64,000 nt of DNA from Streptomyces sp. XY006 (lineage in GTDB: Bacteria > Actinomycetota > Actinomycetes > Streptomycetales > Streptomycetaceae). The translations under genes and the position numbers were made by a program. Shown piece after piece: positions 7,360-15,166 of the stretch. The DNA is taken from positions 1 to 64,000 of the forward strand of contig NZ_NOKT01000024.1 in NCBI RefSeq assembly GCF_002237655.1, read 5' to 3'. How positions within the stretch are numbered: position 1 is the stretch's first letter; every line of letters begins with the position of its first letter. Under the pieces are notes generated by a model. That model was given only the letters and a program-made list of their open reading frames with translations, was not told the DNA's origin and searched no databases.

Positions 7360-8735
7360 CCCAGCACCTCCTCGAAGCCGGCGACCACACCGCAGGCCTG
7401 GCGGAAGGTCAGCTCCCGGAAACCCTCCGGCTCCACCGGAGCGGCGGCGTCGCGCGGGGTGCCGTCGGCGGGCACGCCGCTGCCGCTGCGGAAGCGGCCC
7501 CGCAGGTACGGCGACAGCCGGTCGCGGTGGGAGTCCAGCCAGGTCAGGGTGGTGTCGTAGGCGGCGTCGGGGCCCGCTGCCCGCACCGCGGCGAACAGCT
7601 GGGCCATGACCTCGGCGTCGGCCGGTGCCGTGCTCGGCGGGCAGAGCATGAAGGCCTGGGCGGGCAGCAGCACGAAGGCCACCGGGGCGGCCTCGTCGAA
7701 GTGGCGGGCCAGCGGGTCGGTGATGGCCCGCAGGGAGCGCACGGTGGACCGCCGGGAGAGGTAGCCGCCGCGCCGGGGCGGGCAGCCGGCCATGGCCCGG
7801 GCGCCCCAGTGCAGGTGGGTGATGAACGGGCGCTCGGGCGGGCCGGCCGGGGCGTCCGGGTGGTGCGCGTCGAGCAGGGCGAACAGCACGTTGGTGAGCT
7901 GGAGCGACATCACCGGCAGGACCGGCGGCAGGTCGCGCATCCGGGCGAAGAAGTCCGCCGGTTCCACCAGCGCCCGCACCGTGAGCATGACCGCCTCGGC
8001 GAGCGCCCGGGCCGACGGGTAGCGGTGGCCGTCGAGGACGTAGCCGCTGCCGTCCGGCCGCAGGTCGCAGCGGCCGACCTCGCCGTCCAGGCGTACGGCC
8101 TGGCTGATCAGCTCGGCGAACGCCTGGTTGCGGCCCTGCGCTGCCGCCTGCTCAAGCAGCAGGGTGAGCATGTCGGTGACGAGTGCGGCCCGCTCGGTGA
8201 GGACGGCGGCCCACTGCCGGAAGCGGTAGCCGGGCAGGTCGAGCATCCGCTGCCAGTGCAGCTCGACCAGCGGGACCAGCTGCCCGTCCGCCTCGGCCTG
8301 CACCAGGGGGCAGAAGAGGGGCTTGCCCCGGTCGCGGCGGACGAAGCGAGTGCCGTCCCAGGTGTGCAGGGGCAGAACGTGCCGCTTGCCCCGCTCGATG
8401 AGCGAACCGGGCTGGTACGCCTCGTCGCCGCCCTCGGTGTCGGCCTCGGTGCGGGTGAAGCCGTAGATCAGCGGATAGCCGTGACCTCCGCCGCAGATCG
8501 CGGTGTTGAAGTCCATCGGTCCGGAGCGGCCGGCCGCGATGTCCTCCCAGTTGCCGAGGTGGCCGGTGCGCGGCGGCAGCAGGGCGGGGTCGGCGCGCAG
8601 GGCGTCCAGGACGGACCCGACGGTCACGTCGTGCGTGCCGAGGTGCACCGGGACGAAGGTCTTCGTCCCGGCGGTGAGGGCGTCGGCTTCGGCGGCCCGG
8701 CGCAGGCCGAGCCGGTCGAGGATGTGGGTGCTCAT
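7356..8735 (-). CDS. unrecognised 459-residue protein in operon A
   Basis: I do not recognise the family. The ATG start at 8735 overlaps the aconitase stop (ATGA), and the stop overlaps the epimerase start (GTGA), so it is translationally coupled on both sides and is surely expressed. There is no signal peptide and no clear membrane segment. Notable stretches are MDFNTAICGGGHGYPLIYGFTR in the first quarter, a CPLVQAEADGQLVPLVELHWQR segment, HLHWGARAMAGCPP near the middle, and several His and Cys that could bind metal. Composition is mainly helical and rich in Leu/Ala. Its place between aconitase and dipeptide epimerase suggests an enzyme acting on the tricarboxylate-derived intermediate. No nucleotide-binding or PLP motif is evident. 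Confidence 0.8.
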   Translation of the reverse strand: MSTHILDRLGLRRAAEADALTAGTKTFVPVHLGTHDVTVGSVLDALRADPALLPPRTGHLGNWEDIAAGRSGPMDFNTAICGGGHGYPLIYGFTRTEADTEGGDEAYQPGSLIERGKRHVLPLHTWDGTRFVRRDRGKPLFCPLVQAEADGQLVPLVELHWQRMLDLPGYRFRQWAAVLTERAALVTDMLTLLLEQAAAQGRNQAFAELISQAVRLDGEVGRCDLRPDGSGYVLDGHRYPSARALAEAVMLTVRALVEPADFFARMRDLPPVLPVMSLQLTNVLFALLDAHHPDAPAGPPERPFITHLHWGARAMAGCPPRRGGYLSRRSTVRSLRAITDPLARHFDEAAPVAFVLLPAQAFMLCPPSTAPADAEVMAQLFAAVRAAGPDAAYDTTLTWLDSHRDRLSPYLRGRFRSGSGVPADGTPRDAAAPVEPEGFRELTFRQACGVVAGFEEVLG

Positions 8736-11290
8736 ACGGACGTGGTCTCCTGTGCGCGCAGTCGCCCCAGCAGGTACGGCAGCATGCCGCCGGCCAGCAG
8801 GACGTCCCATTCGCCGCCCGACTGCACGTCGGCGCGTGCCGTGAAGGCCCGCTCCCCCGCGGTGACCTCGACCTCGCCGGTCTCCCGGGCCCGGTCCAGG
8901 TCGAGGGCGAACTCCTCGTGGCCGGTCAGGCCCAGGCCGGCCCAGCTCTGCCCGGCGGGCAGCAGCAGCGGCAGGATGCCCATGGCGCACAGGTTGGTGC
9001 GGTGGATGCGCTCGTAGCTCTCCGCGAGGACCGCCCGCACGCCGAGCAGCCAGGGCCCCTTGGCGGCCCAGTCCCGGGAGGAGCCCATGCCGTAGCTGCG
9101 GCCGGCCAGCACGATCAGCGGGGTGCCGGAGTCGGCGTACCGCCGGGCGGCGTCGAAGACGGGCAGCCGTTCGCCGCCGGGCAGGTGCAGCGTGTCGCCG
9201 CCGCTGTCGCCGTCGTCGCCGAGCAGGAAGTTGCGCAGCCGGGGGTTGCTGAAGGTGCCGCGCGCCATGACCTCGTGGTTGCCGCGCCGCGAACCGTAGG
9301 AGTTGAAGTCGCGCACGCCGCGTTCGAGGAGGTAGCGGCCCGCGGGCGAGTCCGCGGGGATGGCGCCGACCGGGGAGATGTGGTCGGTGCTGATGTCGTC
9401 GCCGAGGGCGACCAGGGCGCGGGCCCCGGACAGGGAACGCAGGCCGGGGGCCGGGTCGGCGTAGGCGGGGGGCCGGATGTACGTGGACTGCGGGTCCCAG
9501 GCGAAGACCTCGCCGTCCGGGGCGCCGATGGCCTCCCAGGCCGGGGCCGGTGCCGGGTCGTGCGTGAACATCTCGGGCGCGATGAACCGTTCCTCCAGTT
9601 CCCGCAGTTCGCCGTGGTGCGGCCACAGGTCCCGCAGGTGGACGGGGTGGCCCTCGGTGTCCGTGCCGAGCGGCTCGTTCTCCAGGTCGGCGCGGACGGT
9701 GCCGACCAGGGCCAGCGCGACCACCAGGGCCGGGGAGGCGAGATAGCCCGCGCGGACCTGGGTGTGGACGCGGGCCTCGAAGTTGCGGTTGCCGCTGAGC
9801 ACTGCGGCCACGGTCAGCCCCAGGCGCTCGACGTCCTCGCCGACGCCCGGGTTGAGCGGGCCGCTGCCGCCGTTGCAGGTCATACAGCCGTATCCGACGA
9901 CGTGGAAGCCCAGTTGCTCCAGATCGCCGAGCAGGCCGGACTCCGCCAGGTAGCGGGTGACCGCGCGGGAGCCCGGGGCGAGACTCGTCTTGACGTGTGC
10001 GGGCACGCTCAGCCCGCGTTCCACGGCCCGGCGGGCGAGCAGTCCGGCGGCCAGCATGGCCTTCGGGTTGGAGGTGCTGGTGCAGGACGTGATGGCCGCG
10101 ATGACCAGGTCACCGTCGGAGACGACGTCACCGCTGCGCGGCTCGCCCCCGTGCAGGTCCGCGAAGGAGGCGGGCAGTTCGCCGAGGCCGATCCGCTGGT
10201 CGGGCCGGCTGGGCCCGGCCAGCCCCGGGCCGACCTCGCCCAGGTCGAAGTCGATGGTCCGCCCGAAGACGGGGGCGGTGTCCGTGCGCAGCAGCCGCTG
10301 CCGCACGCAGTAGTCCCGCACCCGGGCCACGTCGGCGTCCGTGCGGCCGGTGCGGCGCAGGTAGTCCAGCGTCTCCTCGTCGACGGGGAAGAACGCGGTC
10401 ATGGCGCCGTACTCGGGTGCCATGTTGGCGATGGTGCACCGGTCGGGCGCGGTGAGCTCGGCGACACCGGGGCCGGTGAACTCCAGCATCACGGCGCGTA
10501 CGTTCTCGGCGCGCAGCCGGCGGGTCAGGGCGAGCACCACGTCGACGGGCGAGGTGCCGGGGCTGACCGCGCCGGTGAGGCGGACACCGACGATCGGGGG
10601 CAGGGTCAGCGACTGGGCGAGGCCCAGCATCTGCGCCTCGGCCTCCAGGCCTCCCACGCCCCAGCCGAGCACGCCGAGGCCGCCCACCATCGTGGTGTGG
10701 CTGTCGGTGCCGAGGACGGTGTCGGGGTGGGCGATGCCGTCCGGGCCCTGCGCGACGACGGTGGCGAGCCGCTCCAGGTTGACCTGGTGGACGATGCCCT
10801 GGCCGGGCGGGATGACGCGCAGCCCGTCGAACGCGCCCTCGGCCCATTTGAGGAACGCGTAGCGCTCCTGGTTGCGGGACATCTCCAGCGCCTCGTTGAG
10901 GCGGAGTGCGTCCGGGCGCCCGGCCCAGTCGGTCTGCACGGAGTGGTCCACGACCACGTCGATGGGGAGCGCGGGGTTGACCCGGCCCGGTTCGGCGACG
11001 CGGTCGCGCAGGGCGGCCAGGTCGACGAGCAGCGGGATGCCGGTGTAGTCCTGCACGAGGATGCGGGCGGGCCGGAACGGCATCTCCAGGCCGGGCTCCT
11101 CGCCGAGCGCGAGGCGCTTGCCGAGCACCTCGGCCTGCGCCGGGTCGCCGCTCCGCAGCAGGGACTCGATCAGGACGCGGCCCGTGTACGGGACGGCGCC
11201 GAGGTCGAACCCGCGCTCCGCGGCGAAGCCGGGCAGCGAGGGCTCGGCGGCCGGCTCGGTGGCCGGCACGGCAGGTGCGGTGGAGGTCAT
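8732..11290 (-). CDS. aconitase-family hydratase (AcnA/IRP type)
   Basis: An aconitate hydratase-like [4Fe-4S] enzyme of 852 residues, slightly shorter than housekeeping AcnA (about 900). It isomerises tertiary to secondary hydroxy-tricarboxylates by dehydration and rehydration. The three cluster cysteines are visible in AAITSCTSTSNP and YGCMTCNGGSGPL. Other motifs are SYGSRRGNHEVMARG and YGMGSSRDWAAKGPWLLGV, with the catalytic Ser/Arg region. Two changes from the usual consensus are SGNRNFEAR (normally NFEGR) and YGMGSSRDWAAKG (normally YGSGSSRDWAAKG). These are compatible with an altered substrate pocket. It overlaps the ACP-citrate synthase gene by four bases. Like the phosphinomethylmalate isomerase of phosphinothricin biosynthesis, it is probably an aconitase recruited to process a citrate analogue. 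Confidence 0.92.
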   Translation of the reverse strand: MTSTAPAVPATEPAAEPSLPGFAAERGFDLGAVPYTGRVLIESLLRSGDPAQAEVLGKRLALGEEPGLEMPFRPARILVQDYTGIPLLVDLAALRDRVAEPGRVNPALPIDVVVDHSVQTDWAGRPDALRLNEALEMSRNQERYAFLKWAEGAFDGLRVIPPGQGIVHQVNLERLATVVAQGPDGIAHPDTVLGTDSHTTMVGGLGVLGWGVGGLEAEAQMLGLAQSLTLPPIVGVRLTGAVSPGTSPVDVVLALTRRLRAENVRAVMLEFTGPGVAELTAPDRCTIANMAPEYGAMTAFFPVDEETLDYLRRTGRTDADVARVRDYCVRQRLLRTDTAPVFGRTIDFDLGEVGPGLAGPSRPDQRIGLGELPASFADLHGGEPRSGDVVSDGDLVIAAITSCTSTSNPKAMLAAGLLARRAVERGLSVPAHVKTSLAPGSRAVTRYLAESGLLGDLEQLGFHVVGYGCMTCNGGSGPLNPGVGEDVERLGLTVAAVLSGNRNFEARVHTQVRAGYLASPALVVALALVGTVRADLENEPLGTDTEGHPVHLRDLWPHHGELRELEERFIAPEMFTHDPAPAPAWEAIGAPDGEVFAWDPQSTYIRPPAYADPAPGLRSLSGARALVALGDDISTDHISPVGAIPADSPAGRYLLERGVRDFNSYGSRRGNHEVMARGTFSNPRLRNFLLGDDGDSGGDTLHLPGGERLPVFDAARRYADSGTPLIVLAGRSYGMGSSRDWAAKGPWLLGVRAVLAESYERIHRTNLCAMGILPLLLPAGQSWAGLGLTGHEEFALDLDRARETGEVEVTAGERAFTARADVQSGGEWDVLLAGGMLPYLLGRLRAQETTSV

Positions 11291-12696
11291 CGGTCGTACG
11301 CCTTACGGTAGGTGCGCCCGTGCGGTCCCACGTAGGTGAGCAGCGGCCGGATCAACACGTTGTTGGACTGCTGTTCCAGGGCCTGGGCGACCCAGCCGGG
11401 GGTGCGGCCGACGACGAACAGCGGCACGGCGAGGTCGTCCGGCAGGCCGAGCAGCCGGTAGGCGAGCCCCGCGTAGAGGTCCACGTTGGGGGCGACGCCG
11501 TGCCGGCCGTACGGGCGCATCGCGGTGGCGACGGCGTCGAGGATGTCGAGGCCGGAGGTGTCGCCCCGCTCCTCGCTCAACTCCACGACGGTGGAGCGCA
11601 GATGGCGTACGCGCGGGTCCTCGGTGCGGTAGACGCGGTGGCCGAAGCCCATCACGGGCTCGCCCCGGGCCTGCAGCGCCGCCACGTGCGCCGGGGCGTT
11701 CTCGACGGAGCCGACCTCTTCGATGAGGCCGACGACGCGCTCGGCGGCGCCGCCGTGGACCGAGCCCGCGAAGGCGGCGACGGCGGCGGTGATCGCGGCG
11801 GTCATGCCGGCGCGGCAGCCGATGGCGACACGGGCGGTGAACGCCGAGGCGTTGGAGCTGTGGTCGGCGTGGACGATGAAGCCCTTGTCGATGAACCGCA
11901 CCGCGGCCGGGGTGGGCCGCTCGCCGAGCAGGACGGTCAGGAACGCCTCGGCGTGGGAGGCGTCCTGCGGCGGCTGCACCGGTTCGCGGCCGGTGCGCAA
12001 GGCGTGGTGGGCGGCGACGATCATCGGTATGCGGGCGATCAGCGAGACGCCGGTCTCCAGGGCCTCGGCGTAGCTCTCGTCGGTGCCGGGGGGCCGCTGC
12101 GGGCCGAAGGCGCCCAGCGCGGAGACGCAGGTGCGCAGCGCCTCCATGGGGTGGGCGTGCGCGAGGGAGCGGAGCAGGCCGAGGACGGGCTCGGGCAGGA
12201 CGCGGGCGGCGCGCAGCTGTTTACCGAAGCTCTCCAGGGCGGCGGCGTCCGGGAGTTCGCCGTGCACGAGCAGGTGCGCGACCTCCTCGAACGAGGAGTG
12301 CTCGGCCAGGTCGTGGATGCTGTAGCCGCGGTACTCGAGGACGCCCTGGGCGCCGTCGATGTGCGTGACGGCGGTCTGGTCGAACACGACGTTCTCCAGG
12401 CCGCGGTGCACGGCCGGGCCGTCCGGCCGCCCGGGGGCGGTCGCGGGGACCCCCGCGTCCCCGCGGCCGGCCCGGGTGGCCGGGGCGGCGGCGAACGCGC
12501 GGACGGCGGCCACCGAGCGGAGCCCGAGCGTCAGCTCGTCGTCGATCTCGACGCCGTACTCCTGCTCGATGGCGACCAGCAGCGAGACGTGGCCGAGCGA
12601 GTCCCACTCCCTGATCGACTGGTAGGCGAGCGTGTCCGTGACACGGTCCTCGGTGATGCCGAGGGCACGGGCTATGAGCTGGTCGACGTTGCTCAC
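11287..12696 (-). CDS. acyl carrier protein-citrate synthase fusion
   Basis: A two-domain protein of about 469 residues. Residues 1-75 form a carrier protein, with the phosphopantetheine attachment Ser (about 33) in WDSLGHVSLL. A short Ala/Pro/Gly linker (about 72-96) leads to a complete citrate synthase (about 97-469). The citrate synthase catalytic residues are present: His in HADHSSNAS, His in GSVHGGA, the GFGHRVY loop and Asp in APNVDLYAG. Ordinary citrate synthases use free acetyl-CoA. Covalent linkage to a carrier suggests the acyl donor is presented as an ACP thioester and condensed with a 2-oxoacid (inference). The GTG start overlaps the adenylation gene stop (GTGA), and the stop overlaps aconitase (ATGA). 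The coupled order of loading enzyme, condensing enzyme and isomerase mirrors a reaction sequence. I know no characterised example of this fusion. Confidence 0.92.
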   Translation of the reverse strand: MSNVDQLIARALGITEDRVTDTLAYQSIREWDSLGHVSLLVAIEQEYGVEIDDELTLGLRSVAAVRAFAAAPATRAGRGDAGVPATAPGRPDGPAVHRGLENVVFDQTAVTHIDGAQGVLEYRGYSIHDLAEHSSFEEVAHLLVHGELPDAAALESFGKQLRAARVLPEPVLGLLRSLAHAHPMEALRTCVSALGAFGPQRPPGTDESYAEALETGVSLIARIPMIVAAHHALRTGREPVQPPQDASHAEAFLTVLLGERPTPAAVRFIDKGFIVHADHSSNASAFTARVAIGCRAGMTAAITAAVAAFAGSVHGGAAERVVGLIEEVGSVENAPAHVAALQARGEPVMGFGHRVYRTEDPRVRHLRSTVVELSEERGDTSGLDILDAVATAMRPYGRHGVAPNVDLYAGLAYRLLGLPDDLAVPLFVVGRTPGWVAQALEQQSNNVLIRPLLTYVGPHGRTYRKAYDR

Positions 12697-14279
12697 GATT
12701 CCCTTTCTTCGGTGGAGGTCAGGCGTTCGTCGAGGCGTCGGCGCACGGCCCGGCGGTCGATCTTGCCGTTGCCGTTGACGGGCAGCTCGTCGACGACGTG
12801 CACCGAGCGCGGCACCATGTAGGGGGGCAGCGCGGCGTCGCAGGCCGCGGTCAGCGCGGCGGGGTCCGTGCCGCCCGTGACCACGGCGCCGACGGTGTCC
12901 GCGTCGGGCCACAGCAGGGCGACGGCCTCGACGGCACCGGCGCGGCGGAGCACGGCCTCGATCTCGCCCAGTTCGACACGGTGGCCGCCGACCTTGACCT
13001 GCTGGTCGTTGCGGCCGAGGCAGACGTACTCGCCGTCCTGGAGACGCACCAGGTCTCCGGTGCGGTAGTAGGCCCGGCCCCGGTAGGCGAAGTAGCGCTG
13101 CGCGGTGATCTCGGGGGCCCGCCAGTAGCCGGGTGTGGTCTGCGCCCCGGCCACGCAGAGCTCGCCCGTCTCCCCGTCGGGCACGGGCTGCAGCTCGTCG
13201 TCCACGACCAGGGTGTGCAGGCCCGGGTAGGGCCGGCCGATCGGCACGTTGTCGTGCACGCAGGCGGCGGGGCTGGTGGCCGGGTCCCAGCGGTGCACGG
13301 TGCAGGCGATGGTGAGTTCGGTCGGGCCGTACAGGTTCTCCACGACCGAGTCCGGGGCCGCGGCCTGCCAGGCCTCGGCGGTGGCGCGGGGCAGTGCCTC
13401 GCCGCAGAACAGGCTCCAGCGCAGGGTGGGCATGGTGCCGGGCCGCAGCGCTCCGCGCCGGCGCAGCATGGCGGCGACCGACGGCACGGAGAACCACACC
13501 GTGATCCCGTTGCGCTCCAGGTACTTGAAGGGCGCCAGGATCTCGATGGGGTCCATCGCGCAGACCCGCGCGCCGTTCTCCCAGGCCATGAACAGGTCGA
13601 AGACCGACAGGTCGAAGGTCTGGTCGAAGGTCTGCGTGAGCCGGTCGTCGGGCGTGAGCCGGTACCGCTCCTGGTTGGCGGCGAGGAACGCGCGCACGTT
13701 GCCGTGGGTGACCGGGACGCCCTTCGGGGCGCCGGTGCTGCCCGAGGTGAACAGCAGGTAGGCGATGTCGTCGGGCGACACCTCCGGCAGCGTCTCCAGC
13801 GGTGCGGCCACGGCCAGGTCCATGGCGTCCACGACCCGTACGTCCCCGAGGTCGCCGGCCTGGCTGCGGACGACGTCGGGCAGCAGGACGACGGGTTTGC
13901 GCGGCAGCCCGCGCAGCAGCCCGGCGAGGGCGGGCAGTGCGGTGGAGTCGGCGATCAGGGCGTCGACGTCGGCCCGCTCCAGCATGGTCCGGGTGCGCTC
14001 GGCGGGGAACTTGGGGTTCAGCGGCACGAAGGCGGCACCGGCGAACAGCGCGGCGGCGACGCCCAGGTACGAGGCCTCGCTGCGGTGGGCGAACACGCCG
14101 ACGCGCCGGGGCCGGCCGCCGGCCGCCTCGACCAGCCGGGTGGCCCAGCGGCGTGCGGTGGTCGCGGTCTCCTCGTAGGTGTAGCCGCGGCTGCCGATGG
14201 TCAGAGCGATGCCGTCGGGCAGGATGCGCGCGTGGTGGAGGAGGCCGGCACCCAGGCGCGCATGCAGTGCTGTGGTCAT
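12693..14279 (-). CDS. stand-alone amino acid-type adenylation enzyme
   Basis: An AMP-forming adenylation domain of about 528 residues. It activates a carboxylic acid as acyl-AMP and transfers it to a carrier thiol. Core motifs are LLFTSGSTGAPKGVP (A3), NLYGPTELT (A5), YYRTGDL (A7), NDQQVKVGGHRVELGEIE (A8) and the catalytic Lys in NGNGKIDRR (A10). By eye alignment to GrsA the pocket residues read about D-L-F-F-L-C-L-I-A. The Asp at the first position usually binds an alpha-amino group, so the substrate is probably an amino acid; this is a hand alignment. It is the first gene of operon A and is coupled by four bases to the ACP-citrate synthase, its likely carrier partner. ATG 14279 is chosen; ATG 14294 is an alternative. 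Neither has a strong ribosome binding site. Confidence 0.9.
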   Translation of the reverse strand: MTTALHARLGAGLLHHARILPDGIALTIGSRGYTYEETATTARRWATRLVEAAGGRPRRVGVFAHRSEASYLGVAAALFAGAAFVPLNPKFPAERTRTMLERADVDALIADSTALPALAGLLRGLPRKPVVLLPDVVRSQAGDLGDVRVVDAMDLAVAAPLETLPEVSPDDIAYLLFTSGSTGAPKGVPVTHGNVRAFLAANQERYRLTPDDRLTQTFDQTFDLSVFDLFMAWENGARVCAMDPIEILAPFKYLERNGITVWFSVPSVAAMLRRRGALRPGTMPTLRWSLFCGEALPRATAEAWQAAAPDSVVENLYGPTELTIACTVHRWDPATSPAACVHDNVPIGRPYPGLHTLVVDDELQPVPDGETGELCVAGAQTTPGYWRAPEITAQRYFAYRGRAYYRTGDLVRLQDGEYVCLGRNDQQVKVGGHRVELGEIEAVLRRAGAVEAVALLWPDADTVGAVVTGGTDPAALTAACDAALPPYMVPRSVHVVDELPVNGNGKIDRRAVRRRLDERLTSTEERES

Positions 14280-14313
14280 GTCGATCCAACTCATCGGTGA
14301 CTGGACCCGACTG

Positions 14314-14398
14314 ACGCTAGCCATGCGGCTTCCCGGCGGCGCGTTTGTGCGCGCTGAATCCCTAAACACCCGTGAGTTGAGAAAAATGCGTTCTGCTC
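14314..14398 (-). promoter_or_regulatory. candidate promoter of operon A with shared upstream box
   Basis: On the minus strand, GAGCAGAACGCATTTTTC (14398-14381) lies about 100 bp before the adenylation gene start. It is followed 60 bases later by TAGCGT (14319-14314), a plausible -10 hexamer. The same box with one base missing, and a TAGCCT, precede unit D at 32672-32746. No -35 consensus is visible in either. This is what one expects of activator-dependent promoters, the box being the candidate activator site. Seen directly: the sequence identity. Inferred: the function. Confidence 0.5.
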
Positions 14399-14443
14399 AT
14401 TTGCCGCACGGCGGGTTCCGGCCGGTTTCCGCGCACGCGAAAC

Positions 14444-14482
14444 AGCGGTGTGCTCCGGAGGGCCGCTCCGGAGCACACCGCT
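14444..14482 (-). terminator. 17-bp perfect inverted repeat after the RraA-like gene
   Basis: The arms 14444-14460 and 14466-14482 are perfectly complementary over 17 bp around a 5-base loop (ggccg). The hairpin lies 26 bases downstream of the RraA-like gene stop on the minus strand. It separates segment B from the promoter of operon A. Such long stems without a full U-tract are a usual form of terminator in Streptomyces. Confidence 0.75.
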
Positions 14483-14507
14483 GCCGCGACGTGGGAAAAG
14501 GGGTCGG

Positions 14508-15122
14508 TCAGGCGGTGAATCCGCCCTCGCTCAGCGCCTTGTCGATGCGGGCGCGGTGGTTGGCCTCCCAGTCGTCGAGCGACTCCTCGGCCTCCTTGGC
14601 CAGCTTCGCCCGGGCCGCCGTGAGGATCTCGTCCTGGCGGGCGGCGGGGGTGACGACGATGCCCTCCTCGTCGGCGACGACGATGTCGCCGGGGTGGATG
14701 AGCACCCCGCCGACCCGGGCCGGTTCACCGAGCGCGCCGACCTTCTTCTTGGTGCCGGGGATCGGGATGACGCCGCGCGAGAAGACGGGGAAGCCCGCCT
14801 CGCGCACCTCGCCGAGGTCGCGGATGACACCGTCGACCACGAAGGCCGCGACACCCCGGCGCTGGGCGACGGCGCACACGTTGCCGCCGGCCAGCGCGTA
14901 GTCCACGTCGCCCGACTCCACGACGATGACGGAACCGGGCTCGGCACGGTAGATCGCGGCGTGCAGCATCAGGTTGTCGCCGGGCTCGCACCGCACGGTG
15001 TAGGCGGGGCCCGCGACGCGGGGCGAGTTCCACAGCGGGCGGATGCCGGTGTCCATGACCTGCGCGCGGCCGAGCAGGTCGGCGAGGGTGGTGGGGGGAA
15101 CGTCCTTGAATGCGTTGTCCAT
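14508..15122 (-). CDS. RraA-like / 4-hydroxy-4-methyl-2-oxoglutarate aldolase family protein
   Basis: A 204-residue protein of the RraA / HMG-aldolase family. Members cleave 4-hydroxy-4-methyl- or 4-carboxy-4-hydroxy-2-oxoadipate-type substrates by retro-aldol reaction, and many decarboxylate oxaloacetate; others (RraA proper) inhibit RNase E. The divalent-metal enzyme motif is present: ALAGGNVCAVAQRRG, then VDGVIRD with the Arg-Asp pair, then HPGDIVVADEEGIVV. The intact Arg-Asp favours an enzyme over an RNase regulator. It lies 44 bases after the beta-propeller gene in the same direction and is followed by a strong hairpin. In a cluster with citrate synthase and aconitase, it could supply a 2-oxoacid or remove a carboxyl-bearing fragment (inference). 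A C-terminal charged helix follows the core. Confidence 0.85.
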   Translation of the reverse strand: MDNAFKDVPPTTLADLLGRAQVMDTGIRPLWNSPRVAGPAYTVRCEPGDNLMLHAAIYRAEPGSVIVVESGDVDYALAGGNVCAVAQRRGVAAFVVDGVIRDLGEVREAGFPVFSRGVIPIPGTKKKVGALGEPARVGGVLIHPGDIVVADEEGIVVTPAARQDEILTAARAKLAKEAEESLDDWEANHRARIDKALSEGGFTA

Positions 15123-15166
15123 TGCTTCCTCTGTCTCGGTGTCGAGGTGTCCCGGTCGCGGAGCGG

